Shown in pieces: positions 31,955 through 42,120 of a DNA stretch of 64,000 bases. The position numbers and the translations under genes were made by a program. Below the pieces are notes generated by a model. It made no database searches. It was given only the letters and a program-made list of their open reading frames with translations, and had not been told where the DNA came from. The stretch is from Paraphaeosphaeria minitans (taxonomy: Eukaryota; Ascomycota; Dothideomycetes; Pleosporales; Didymosphaeriaceae), in the NCBI GenBank assembly GCA_015832175.1, contig WJXW01000002.1, positions 2,480,001-2,544,000 on the forward strand, given 5' to 3'. Every line of letters begins with the position of its first letter. The stretch's first letter is position 1.

Positions 31955-33448
31955 TCAAAGCAAAGGCGCTCCGACGCCACCGAGCGTGTGTCTCGTGACA
32001 TCGTCTCGCACCTTGCCAACTTTCTTAGCCGAATCCATGATGGCAGATTCAATGGCCCTCAGGGCCTCAACAAGCTGCTGTCTGTCGTCCAACGACCTGT
32101 TCCGCGCGCCCACAAGCTGCTGGTTCTTTTCTAAAACGCCGTGTTCCATGGTCTTCAGGTGCATTTCAATCTCGCGGATTTGGCTTTGGTACGTCTGCAG
32201 TGTCTTGCCTAGATCATCCGTGCGGCGGTCGAAGTAAGCAATGAGATCCACGGGCTTCGTGGGGTCGTCGTTCTCCAGGGAGCCTGCTGACGCAGGTTTC
32301 GTAGTGGATGCGGACAGGTTTGATGGGTTTCCGTAGCGGAACTGAGCAGGAAGCGCTTGGTTGACGATGGCACGGAACGAGAGCTCGGCGTCATTTGCGT
32401 CGTGGTCAACTATAGTCTTCAAGTGGGCGATGTTGGCTGCGTCGTTTTCCAGACCCAGCGCGACCGTCGCGAGCTTCTTCTCAACATATTCGACATCGGG
32501 TGCTACCGTCTCAAGCTTCTGGATGTGGCCGGGATAGGTTTCGCGCATCTTGTTGACTTGGTCGATTTTTGCTTGAATGGCATCATCGAGCCCAAAGACC
32601 TGTTTCTGAATGTCCGGGTGCAGATCGTTGAGACGGGTGGTGCCTTTGATCTGATTCAGATTATTCATCTGAATAACCTGGGAGCCACCGAGGTTGGAGT
32701 TCTGGCCAAGGCCGCCGAGGGCATTGTTTTGGGAATTCATGCCGCCAAACAGCGTGCTCGACTGCTGAGGTTGGTTCTGCTGGGAGGGATTGGAGGTCTG
32801 ATTTTGCTGTTGCTGTGCATTTCCGAACAAGGACGAGCCGGTGTTTTGTTGTGCGGTTGACGCGCCACTGAGGGACGCCGTTAGCCTTTGTACAACCGTT
32901 CACAGCCTCCTTTACTTACAACGAGGGGTTCGCTTGGTTCTGGTTCTGGTTCTGGCCGAGGTTACCGAATAGTCCACCGGTTTGGGCAGGTTGGGTGTGA
33001 TTCTGGATGTTGGTGTTGGCACCCAGAGCGCCCCCAAATAAGGCGGAGCCTTGTTGGGGTTGCGACTGCTGGGTGGATGCGCCAAAGAGCCCCCCGGTGG
33101 TGGTGGTGGTGGCGGCGGCGGGCTGCTGGGGCTTGTTCAGAGAGCCAAAGAGGCCGGCCGACTGGGGTGGCTGTGAGGGCTGCGCTTGGGGTGGCTGCTG
33201 TGACGGCGCGCCGAAGAGACCCCCCGTCTGCTGGGGCTGCGAGGCTGCGGTCGAGGAAGCGAAGAGACGGGCACTCTGTTGCCCCTGGCTGGGGGCATTT
33301 CCGCTGCAGGTCCGTTAGCATGGCCGCTATGGAGACGTCATGGCGGCACCGAGGATATATAAATATATATGCATGTATGTATATATACGCACAAGAGACT
33401 GCTGCCGGTGTTTATGCTCAGCGAGTTGGAGCGCCCGAAGCCCGCCAT
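31955..33448 (-). CDS. NUP49: FG nucleoporin Nup49
   Basis: Three exons (33393-33448, 32920-33303, 31955-32867) give 450 residues starting MAGFGRSNSLSINTG. The splices rebuild SSLF-GNAPSQGQQ and NPS-FGASTAQQNTG. The first 190 residues are Gln/Asn-rich with many GLFG, LFGG and LFGN repeats, the cohesive barrier repeats of the pore channel. The C-terminal half is a coiled-coil region (LHPDIQKQVFGLDDAIQAKIDQVNKMRE, QSQIREIEMHLKTMEHGVLEKNQQLV) that in yeast binds Nsp1 and Nup57 in the central transport channel. Length and layout fit Nup49. The first intron contains an AT-rich ATATATAC/ATGTATGT repeat. It is transcribed divergently from FIP1 with 401 bp between start codons (683 bp if the shorter FIP1 is right). 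Confidence 0.9.
33354..33390. repeat. AT dinucleotide-rich microsatellite in NUP49 intron 1
   Basis: A run of TATATAAATATATAT followed by GCATGTATGT and ATATATAC lies inside the first intron of the NUP49 gene, just after the donor on the minus strand. Confidence 0.7.
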
Positions 33449-33849
33449 TCTGATGTGTCTGCGGCCGTTTGTCTAGCAGCACGCAAGCCGAGAGTCTGCG
33501 CAACAAGTGCGGCTGTCCGTTCCCGCTGGGTTTTTGGGAGGTTGGTGCTGGCTGAGTGTCGCCGTGGTCGAGGTTGTGTTTGCGGCAATGAGTGCGTCGT
33601 GGAGCGAAGTGGTGGCGCGATGCGAGTGGGAGGTGAGATTCGCGGTGGAGCGACTGGAGAGAAACGAGCCCGTGGACCTGCCGTTGTGCCGGATGGAGAG
33701 GGTCAGCGGGTGAGTGAAAGTTTGGCTTTGGTGGCTTTGGTGGCTTTGGTGACTTGGAGACTTGGAAACTTGGAGACTTGGAAACTTGGAGACTTGGTCG
33801 CAGAGAGGCTTCCCACGTGACCATCTAGCTAGCTATCTGCACGCCAAGC
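33449..33849. promoter_or_regulatory. divergent NUP49-FIP1 promoter region with tandem repeats
   Basis: This lies between two oppositely oriented start codons. It contains the tandem repeat array near 33720-33797 and no other recognisable element. Confidence 0.5.
33720..33797. repeat. two adjacent short tandem arrays
   Basis: About three copies of a 9-bp unit TTTGGTGGC are followed directly by five copies of an 8-bp unit alternating TTGGAGAC and TTGGAAAC. A further imperfect CACAAGCACACG repeat sits just inside the following ORF (about 33868-33900). Confidence 0.85.
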
Positions 33850-35086
33850 ATGCCGCAGAGCCGCATACAGGCACAAGCACACGCACAAGCACACGCACAG
33901 GCACTGACTCGGCCCAGCGACAACAACAACCGCACCGTCCGCATCGGCCTCAAGAGGGGCAAACTGCTGTATCTCTTCAACCACCCGACCCACGACGTCG
34001 AGCGCGACAAGCACCGCAACGTCATCACCCGCGCCCGTTTCGTCAAGCAGCGCCTCGAGAGCAAAGGCTACCGCCTGACACCCTGGGACTTCAAGAAGGG
34101 CCAGCCGCCGCGCTTCTGGGCCCAACACCAGATGGACGACGACGACGACGATCTCTACGGGCCTGCCGAGCCCCAGCAGCCTGATGCGCCCAAGAACGAC
34201 GAAGAAGATGCCGACGACGGTGCTGACGACAGCGCCGACGAGCCCATGGAGGAGGAGTCGGCCGACGACCATGACAGCGACGACAGCGACTCAGTATGCG
34301 TTGCGCCCACTGACTGCTGCCTGTACCCTACGCAACCCAACGCCCGCTAACAAAGCGCAGGACCTCGAGATCATCATCGACAAGCCCACCCTCGCGCCCA
34401 AGCCTGCCCAGCAGCAGCCGCCGCCGCCGCAGCAGCCCCAGGAATCGAAAGCAATAAAGATCGAGGCGCCTCCCCAGGCCGCGACGGCGCCCTCGCTGCC
34501 TGCCCGCGCTGCAGCACACCAGCTCCCCACCCAGCTCGGCACCGCATATCCCGCCATAAGATCCTCAGCCGTCGACGTGAACGACGACCCCGTCTACCCG
34601 CCCGTAGGCAAGCCCATCTCCCAGGTCGTCATGGACGCAGACCTGGCCGAGGAGACAAAGCCCTGGCGCCTGCCCGGCGCCGACCAGTCCGACTACTTCA
34701 ACTACGGCTTCGACGAGTTCAACTGGGAACAGTACCGTCTCAAGCAGCAGACCATGACCGACACCCTTGCCGAACAACAAAAACAGCAGCAGCAGATGCT
34801 GGCCATGATGACCGGCTTGCCTGGTCCCGGAGCACCAGCACCGACCACCCCCGCCGGCATGCCTGGAATGCCCGGTGAGGCTGAGATGATGCAGATGATG
34901 CAGCAGATGGCCGCTTCAGGTATGGACCCCAACAGCATGGACTTCAACCAGATGATGATGCAAATGTCCAACGGCGGAGGCATGGGTGGTTTTGGCGGTC
35001 CCAGCGGCAACCAAGGGGGCTTTGGTGTCGGCCATGGCGGTGGAGGCGGCGGGAGAGGGCGCGGAAGGGGCCGGGGGAACTGGTAG
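33850..35086 (+). CDS. FIP1: pre-mRNA polyadenylation factor Fip1
   Basis: Two exons (33850-34293, 34361-35086) joined across a 67-nt intron give 389 residues, or 295 if translation starts at the downstream ATG 34132. The acidic stretch (MDDDDDDLYGPAEP, then Asp/Glu/Ser-rich) and the Fip1 motif KPWRLPGADQSDYFNYGFDEF followed by WEQYRLKQ identify the family. The end is Met/Gln-rich and then Gly/Arg-rich (GGGGRGRGRGRGNW). Fip1 tethers poly(A) polymerase to the cleavage and polyadenylation factor in the nucleus. Fungal Fip1 proteins normally begin at the acidic segment. The upstream 94 codons (GLKRGKLLYLFNHPTHDVERD, RLTPWDFKKGQPPRFW) have no stop and a strong bias to C at third positions, so they may be translated, but I cannot match them to any family. 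Confidence 0.88.
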
Positions 35087-35294
35087 TCCAACTTTTCACT
35101 GTCGGTGTTTCAGGAGCAGGTGGCTGCATTCACGGCCTTCCCTGTACAATAACGCGATACCAAAAGGGCTTGTCTTTGGCCACAACACGAATTGAACTCG
35201 ATTTGTAAGCTTCACTTTATTCGCAGCGGCAGCGGCCATGTTATCATTCATCCATTGTCTCTACAGCGATCTTCTTCCAATCCCCAACTCCCAT

Positions 35295-36486
35295 CTACCC
35301 CTTCAACGCAAACGTCACGGCAGGAACCTCTTCGTCCTTGGGCAGGATGTCCGGCAGCGGTCCCACCGGCGTGATTGCAAACTGGTTGATCTGCGAGTGG
35401 CTTCTGGTGTAGTGCTTCTTGATGTGCTCAAACTGCGTCGTCTCCCCAAACGCCGAGTGGTCCCAGTACAAGTTGCGCAGCCACTTGTGCAGGTGCGGGT
35501 ATCCGCCACGGATGTCACGGATGTTACACTTGAAATGCTGCACATAGACGGGGTCAAAGCGGACAATCGTCGTGTAGAGCCGCACGTCTGCTTCGGTCAC
35601 GGTGGGAGAGGAGAGGAGGAACGGGGTCGAGGATTGGGAGAGTGCTTGTTCGACGCGGTTGAGGGAGGAGAAGAGGGTGGTTACCGCTTTGGTGTAGGCC
35701 TCTTCGGTGCTAGGATTGGGGGGTTAGAATCACGTGAGTCCGGATAGGAAACATGGTCATCGGAAAGACTCGAGAGGAAAACTACAGGAAAGAAAAGGGG
35801 AACATACGTAGCGAATCCACTCTTGTATACGCCGTTGTTGATGTCGTTGTACACCCAGTCGTTCATCTCCTCGATCTCTCTCTGGAGCTTGGTCGGGAAC
35901 AGGTCCACCGACTTGTACTTGCTCTCAAGCTGGTCGTCAAACGCCGTGTAAAACATGCGGATGATCTCGCTACTTTCGTTGCTCACAATCTTGCTGGTCT
36001 TCTTGTCGTACAGCGTGGGCACCGTAAAGCGCCCCTCGTAGTTTGCATCCTGCTCGAAGTAGATGTCGCGGATATGCGTAAAGTCCTTATGAATCGGATC
36101 AGGTGTCGTCAAGTCCCCTGCGACCTCCTCGTCCTTTTCAGCAAACCTCCATCCTGCCCTAGTCGTCAGCATTCATCTGACCCGGCTTCATGTCCCTCGT
36201 CATCACGACCTTACTTACCCTTCTGGCCCATGTGCCAATGCACACTCGTGATGCCCACAAAGTCCTCCAACCCCTTCAAGTTCCGCACAATCATGGCGCG
36301 ATGCGCCCATGGGCATGCATAGCTCACGTACAAGTGATACCTTCCCTTCTCAGGTGGGAAATCAGCGTCGGGCTTGTTTTCAATCCAGCTCCTGAACACG
36401 GACGTCTGCCTCTTAAATTCGCCCGACTTGTCACCCGGTTTCACCCAGTCGGTGATGCTGCCTTTATGCTCAGGTGCTTTATCCAT
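35295..36486 (-). CDS. S-glutathionyl-hydroquinone reductase, Xi-class GST (Ecm4/Gto-like)
   Basis: Three exons (36219-36486, 35808-36153, 35295-35709) give 342 residues. Introns of 65 and 98 nt restore [15 protein letters not shown] and [15 protein letters not shown]. The N-terminal thioredoxin-fold part has the Xi-class active site YACPWAHR, with the catalytic Cys at residue 58, and the glutathione-site motif [20 protein letters not shown]. The helical C-terminal part has [16 protein letters not shown] and [24 protein letters not shown], characteristic of glutathionyl-hydroquinone reductases. These enzymes remove glutathione from glutathionylated hydroquinones and act in quinone and oxidative stress defence. 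No targeting signal is evident, so it is probably cytosolic. The gene is tail to tail with FIP1 (about 210 bp between stops). Confidence 0.93.
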
Positions 36487-37252
36487 GGCGCCTTGTCTGC
36501 TCGAGTATCTGAAGGCGTGGTGTGGAGGCGCGGTAGATGATACTTATATTAGGAACCCGGGAAAAGTTGAAGATGCTCGAATGCGACACCGGAAGAGAAG
36601 CGTGGACATGTAACAGTGTGAGCCAGGAGGATATGAAGATATACAGCAAAGCAATAGTTACAGGGCCGATGTTTGGACTTCGTCATACTAACGTGATTCG
36701 ATGTCGACGTCCCGCTTTCGTCATGTTTTCCTCGCTTCCGACTTCCGACCCCGATTGACTAAGCTTGACAAAACATCGACACAACTTCGCGAGGCAGCTT
36801 GGTCAGGATCGCTGAGCACCCGACTGCGAAAAAAAATCAATTCCTTGAATCGAAAATCCGCCAAAAAGTTGTAGATGCCCCCGCCTGGCAAGAGGGACAT
36901 ATTTTCCGGAACACTGCCATGACATCACACCATGCTTGGGAGATACTGTTGAGCCCTGGATCGCAAGCAAGTTGATACTAATTTACACGTTTCATTCCAG
37001 TTCACTTTTTCTATACAATTGACAATCTTACAACATCCATCCGCTGCAAATGGAGTGGATGTATCGCAATCCTGCCGTACAATGCCGTACAATATAAGCG
37101 TAGTATACACACTGAACGCAGAGAAGTCGTTCCGAAGGGGGAAACGCCACAGAAATGCTACCCAATGTCTGAAAACGCAGCGCCGAATTAATAATGCCCT
37201 ATTCCAGGCGGTCCGGTCCATAATACAATACAAAAGGCAAACAGCGCCCACC
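36487..37252. other. intergenic region
   Basis: This holds the promoter of the glutathionyl-hydroquinone reductase gene and the 3' flank of RPO41. I see nothing coding-like. Confidence 0.5.
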
Positions 37253-40200
37253 TCAAGAGAAGAAGTACTTCGACTCACGTAACCTGGAGACATCCCAGCT
37301 ACCCTTCTTCGGCACCGGTGGGAATGTCAGTGGAAGCCACACAGCGACAGTCATCCTAGCCCGACGGGACCTCGCCATCTTCTCGTCCGTCTTTATTGAG
37401 CTTTCGTCTTCAAGCTCTTCTTCAAGCTCCTCTTCCATCTCTTCTTGTGCGGCGAGAAAATCATCATCGAGAATGTCATTTGCCAAGGCTACCGAAGCTT
37501 CATCTTTCTCACCGAGATGTTCAGCTTCAGCTGTGCCCAACTTCTCTTCAACTTCGTCAAGCTTGGGACCGGCGGTGTTCTTGCTTCCACCCATACGAGC
37601 AAGGTGAAGCGATGCAATGGCGCTGGGACACTGGTCCGCTAGCCATATACTTGTCGGTGTAACCATCTTCAGACCCTGCTCCCTCATCTCTGGGTCCTCG
37701 CTTTTCAACAGGTCCTGCCGCTGGGCCTCGAGGGCGAGTTCATAGAAGGGAGCGTCCCTGTGTACCTTGCGGGCTCCACGAGTGATTATCTCGCTGGCAT
37801 GCTCTGCCTTTCTCCATGCCAAAATCTTCTTGGCAACATCCGAAGTTCGCACGAGATGTGCCTTGTGCATTGACCCAGAATAACGAGCCTTGAATTCGGC
37901 AGCAAGCCGACCCATAATGTCTTCGGAGTGCATACGTACAAAAGCGTCGCGCAAGATGATGTTTAGGTTGGGAACGTCGGCCGCATGCGTCCAAAAACTG
38001 TCGTGGACGGCGGCAAAATCGATACCCATCTCGCTACATTTGAGAGCGGACAGAATCATGTGAGTAGCATCAAGCGAATGAATGAAATTGGGCGGAAACG
38101 CTTGAAGTTGTTTACGTTTGTCGATGGCCGCGTTGCCCAGGTTGCGCGTGACGACGATTTCTTGTAGTTTCGTTCTGACCACATGAGTTCCCAGCTTACG
38201 ATACGGTTGCACAACAGGCATCTTCAAAGGCGTTGTCCAGATGATCGGTGTCTTGAATGTTTCGATGTCTTTGACAATCTTCTTCTCTAGGCTCTTACTC
38301 ACAGACTTGGGATTCTTGTACTTGCTGTCATAGGGATTCCTTTTTCCCTCCAGGTGGTCACGAAGCCTCCTGATCTGCTCCGCGGACACTGATGTTGATA
38401 TGCGTTCGCCGCACTCGCCAAGCCAGTGTTGAATATCATGAGCCCCGTTGAAAATCTTGCCCAGGGCCAAGAAAATCTTGCTCGCGACATAGGACGCCGC
38501 TTGCCAGAGCTCAGTCGTCCCGTCTTCCCGTTTGAAAAAAACTCTAAGCTCATCCTCGACTTGTTTTTTGGCGCCGATGAACGTGACACCATAAACATTG
38601 GTCATAACAGTTCGCTTGACGACCTTCCGGGAGATCTTATCCTTAAGCAGTATCGCCAATTTATTGCCTTGTGCAGCGTCATCGGCAATCATGCTCCCGA
38701 CGAGGTCGGCAACACCAGTGTAGATATCTTGCGGTCGGTCGGATGGTTCGAGATTGACTTGGCTAGCGCCGGCAGCATCACCTCCCAGCGCCGCATAATG
38801 CTGAAGTCCGTTGCAAGTCCCATCCTGATGAACGGGAAGGTGCGAGACGAAACGAGTTGGGTCCGGGGATTCTAGTGCGTTTTTCAACTCCATACAACAC
38901 GCAAGGCATTGCCAGGGATCCTCTGCTTTGGTCCACCATCTCCTTCCATTTAGAGGATTCGCCGCAGAGTCGTATATTTCGTGAAGATTGGTCATCGCAA
39001 ACTGCTCCCGCTCGTGTAAGCTAGCTTTGTCGAACCCGTAAAGGTTCGCCAAATGGACCTTGAGCCATTGCAGACCCACAGTGCCCAATTCCTTGCCGTT
39101 TGCAAATCTCAGGAGGCATCTCGAGAAATCGGATCCCATGTGGTTTAGTACCGGGGGAATAGGATAAGCTCTGCCTCGGAAATCCACGCTGTGCGGAAAG
39201 TATAGCTTTTTCTCATTGGAAAACGCACGTGCGGTCTCCAATTGGAAATTTTGATAACAGCGTTGCGAATGCAACCCTCCTCGTTCATTTTCGTACGCGA
39301 CGATTGCCCTCCTCCATGCCCTCTTTGTGGCCCCGGATGCGTCCTGTGGGGGTTCCTCGGGGAGCGCGGGACTAGTTTTCTCCCCGACCATTGCGCCAAT
39401 GCCTTCTCCCTTGTTCCACGCTTGGACCATGACTTTGAACACATCCTTGTTGATCTGCCACGGCACCTTCGAGAGAACGTCAAGGCCTGTAAACATCTTT
39501 TCCATGTCGCCGTTTTCTATGGCTGATTGAGCGTATGCGCGTTGCGCCGGATCCTGGTTCTTCAGACGAACCACGGCCTGTGAGGTCGTATAGTAGCCAC
39601 CTTCGTCAAAAGTGGTCCAAGGCTTGGGTTCGAAGATCATGGGGAGCTGGACACTTTGAACCGAATGCGTAGGCTCCTTCATTAGCTTGTTGAGAATCTC
39701 CTGGTGGGGGACAATCCATCCTGTTCTCTTGCCATTAGCAAAACCAACGTGATGATGGAAGGCAGCTTGCGTGTTGGTCAAAGTTTTGCCCGATTTGGGA
39801 TCTTCGACCGTCACGGTGATCATGGCTGCTTGCAGGAAATGCTCGATCAGCATAGCACCGATCCTAGTCTTGACTGAACCAGGCATCTCGGCTTTCAAAA
39901 AAGAATCTGTGGGTTGTGGGGCAATCTTGGTCGTGGGTTTCTCTACCGGTTTGGCACCTTGAGGTTGTATTGACAGAGAATCGAGCATTGCACTACGAGC
40001 TTGCTTGCGCAGTTTCTTCCGTGCTGAAAGTAATTTCTCTTTCGCATCCGACATGGACTGCCTCCGAATGTCATCTGCTAGTTGGGAAGAGAGTTGGGAG
40101 ATCTTCAGGTCGCTTGACTGTTCGTTTCGACCAGTGGCAACACCCTGAATCATGCGAGACACGGTGATAGCTGCTATCTTCTCGGGTTTGCACATCTCGA

Positions 40201-41545
40201 GATACGGACCGTAGATGTGCCTCTCGTCGCTTTGGTTCTGCAGGGTAGGCGCAGAAAGCACTTGTTTGATACGTGCGTACTCTTTCTGGAGGCGGGGCAG
40301 AAGCGCGGAATACCATTGCCACATCAGAGCTTGTATTGGTTTGGTCTTGAGTACGCCGTGGATGCCAAGTTCTTGAAGTTTCTCATCTTCGATTTTCCAC
40401 CTATTGGTCGCAGCCTCGATCGCATCCTGCTCGAGTTGCAGCTGGCGCATGTACGCAAAAGCACGTTCCTTTTCATCCTGCGAGCCGTCCATCTCGTGAG
40501 GAAAAGGAACCCGGCTGGCTTGGTCGAATACAGCAAGCGCATTCCTGAGTGTTGTGAGGCCTTCGCCCTTCTGTACAACTTCCTTTACAGCGTGTCCAGG
40601 GTTAGGGAGGATGTTGGCATCGATGAGCGCCTGGGTTCCAAGTGGCGTGCTCATCTCAATGGGGTAGGTCTTATTTGCGGGCTGCTCCAGCACAGGGGGT
40701 TTCTGGAAGCGGTCCGGCTGGGCACGGATAAGGGCGTCCCATTCGTAGTCGTCGAAGTCTTCGGAGTAGTTGATAGCGTCCATGACATCGGAGCCGCACC
40801 TTGCTTCGGCCATGGCCAGGTACTTGTGCAGCGAAAGGTGCCTCGTGTTGCCCTCGAGGAGCGACATGGAGGCCCGCAGAAGGACGATAAATGTGCCAGC
40901 ATTAGGCTCGATGGCCTTGCGGACCATGTGTGAGTCATACCAGTCCTCGATAGTGGCCATGGAATACGCCTCTGGGTCCTGCTGGGCCAGCTCGAACAGC
41001 GCCAGCAGGTAGGCATTGTGCGCCTCGACGACCTCGCTCGCCTTCGGGTTGTACATGATCGTCAGCCGCTGGATGATGGCCGTGGCGCGGTCCATGCGGC
41101 CGACGCGCAGGCAAGCATGCAGGTTCTGGTACAGTTCGACGGGATCGCCGCCGATGCCGAACTTGGAGGGTGTGGTGGGGGGGTCCCTGACTTCTCGCAG
41201 AACGAGCGGCGTGGCGGGATTCCAGGGCTCCAGCCGTGCAATATGCGGCAAATTAGTACTGCGCGCGCTCCAGGGCTGTATTATGCCGTCGAAGGCCATG
41301 GTCGGCGTGTGGGCGTGCTGGACATCGGGCTGGGTGGCAAGGGAGCGCGTCTCGTGCCGTAGCGACAGCGCGCCATGTCGTGGTCGTCGTGCATCGTGCG
41401 TCGTCGTCGTTGTCGCAGGGCCCACGCTGGCGGCCCATCGCATCTGCGCCGGACAGAGCCAGGGGAGCGTCAATTGCTCGGCCAGCTGCGTGGGCGACCG
41501 GAAGGCATCCCTTCGTAGCTTCCGCCGGGCTGCTCGCGCGAGCAT
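37253..41545 (-). CDS. RPO41: mitochondrial DNA-directed RNA polymerase Rpo41
   Basis: One uninterrupted ORF of 1430 residues. The N-terminus (MLARAARRKLRRDAFRS) is Arg-rich and acid-free, as expected for import into mitochondria. A PPR-like helical N-terminal region is followed by the T7-type single-subunit polymerase core: GRAYPIPPVLNHMGSDFSR, motif A HQDGTCNGLQHYAALGGD with the catalytic Asp near residue 907, motif B SRKVVKRTVMTNVYGV near 975, and motif C AAVHDSFWTHA near 1180 with the second catalytic Asp. The C-terminus ends in the conserved hydrophobic tail RESKYFFS. It transcribes the mitochondrial genome and primes its replication. Length is normal for filamentous fungi. Between motif C and the tail there is an acidic insert (LDEVEEKLG, EEMEEELEEELED). 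Confidence 0.97.
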   Translation of the reverse strand: MLARAARRKLRRDAFRSPTQLAEQLTLPWLCPAQMRWAASVGPATTTTTHDARRPRHGALSLRHETRSLATQPDVQHAHTPTMAFDGIIQPWSARSTNLPHIARLEPWNPATPLVLREVRDPPTTPSKFGIGGDPVELYQNLHACLRVGRMDRATAIIQRLTIMYNPKASEVVEAHNAYLLALFELAQQDPEAYSMATIEDWYDSHMVRKAIEPNAGTFIVLLRASMSLLEGNTRHLSLHKYLAMAEARCGSDVMDAINYSEDFDDYEWDALIRAQPDRFQKPPVLEQPANKTYPIEMSTPLGTQALIDANILPNPGHAVKEVVQKGEGLTTLRNALAVFDQASRVPFPHEMDGSQDEKERAFAYMRQLQLEQDAIEAATNRWKIEDEKLQELGIHGVLKTKPIQALMWQWYSALLPRLQKEYARIKQVLSAPTLQNQSDERHIYGPYLEMCKPEKIAAITVSRMIQGVATGRNEQSSDLKISQLSSQLADDIRRQSMSDAKEKLLSARKKLRKQARSAMLDSLSIQPQGAKPVEKPTTKIAPQPTDSFLKAEMPGSVKTRIGAMLIEHFLQAAMITVTVEDPKSGKTLTNTQAAFHHHVGFANGKRTGWIVPHQEILNKLMKEPTHSVQSVQLPMIFEPKPWTTFDEGGYYTTSQAVVRLKNQDPAQRAYAQSAIENGDMEKMFTGLDVLSKVPWQINKDVFKVMVQAWNKGEGIGAMVGEKTSPALPEEPPQDASGATKRAWRRAIVAYENERGGLHSQRCYQNFQLETARAFSNEKKLYFPHSVDFRGRAYPIPPVLNHMGSDFSRCLLRFANGKELGTVGLQWLKVHLANLYGFDKASLHEREQFAMTNLHEIYDSAANPLNGRRWWTKAEDPWQCLACCMELKNALESPDPTRFVSHLPVHQDGTCNGLQHYAALGGDAAGASQVNLEPSDRPQDIYTGVADLVGSMIADDAAQGNKLAILLKDKISRKVVKRTVMTNVYGVTFIGAKKQVEDELRVFFKREDGTTELWQAASYVASKIFLALGKIFNGAHDIQHWLGECGERISTSVSAEQIRRLRDHLEGKRNPYDSKYKNPKSVSKSLEKKIVKDIETFKTPIIWTTPLKMPVVQPYRKLGTHVVRTKLQEIVVTRNLGNAAIDKRKQLQAFPPNFIHSLDATHMILSALKCSEMGIDFAAVHDSFWTHAADVPNLNIILRDAFVRMHSEDIMGRLAAEFKARYSGSMHKAHLVRTSDVAKKILAWRKAEHASEIITRGARKVHRDAPFYELALEAQRQDLLKSEDPEMREQGLKMVTPTSIWLADQCPSAIASLHLARMGGSKNTAGPKLDEVEEKLGTAEAEHLGEKDEASVALANDILDDDFLAAQEEMEEELEEELEDESSIKTDEKMARSRRARMTVAVWLPLTFPPVPKKGSWDVSRLRESKYFFS

Positions 41546-42120
41546 GGTTGTGGCAAGTGGAAGGAGAATGGATTGAAGGTATTATAGCAAGGAAACCAGA
41601 GAAAGAAGAACGCTCGACAAGGAGACAAGGAAGGAATGGGCCTGCAAAGAGGACAGGGACGATGGGCAGCTCCGGACGAGGCAGCTGTTGGAAGTGGAAG
41701 ACGCATTAGATGGCAAACCCCCTTCTGCTACGAGTGCACAAGAATTTTGCTGGCCCGTGCATCTGGCCGACGGGCAGCCCGGGACGGGACCTCAAGCTAG
41801 ACGGCACGTGATGTCCCGGGAGCCTTGGCATGTTTTTAGGAATGCCCACAAGTCATGCGTGCATTCACCTGTCTCCAGTACTACCTAATTGACGATTCAG
41901 CGGACATGCCAAACGCTGCAAAACGGCCGGCCAGGGTCCAAAACTCTGATGAAATGCCCATGATCCTGCTCTACCCTTCTACCAAGTCATACTGCACGTC
42001 GTGTCCCGCCATGGCCCTCGCAGTAATACAAGTGCAGACAGCCCGCGGGTCCGACAAAATGTCGCGCAACGAGGCTTCCAGTCTCCGAGTCTTTTGCAGA
42101 TTGCGCGCAGGACTGTATCA
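41546..42120. other. intergenic region upstream of RPO41
   Basis: This holds the RPO41 promoter and the 3' flank of the glycosyltransferase-like gene. I see nothing else supported. Confidence 0.5.

Noticed and set aside
40217..40933. 238-residue plus-strand ORF
   Set aside because: It lies wholly antisense within RPO41, whose frame is conserved along its whole length.
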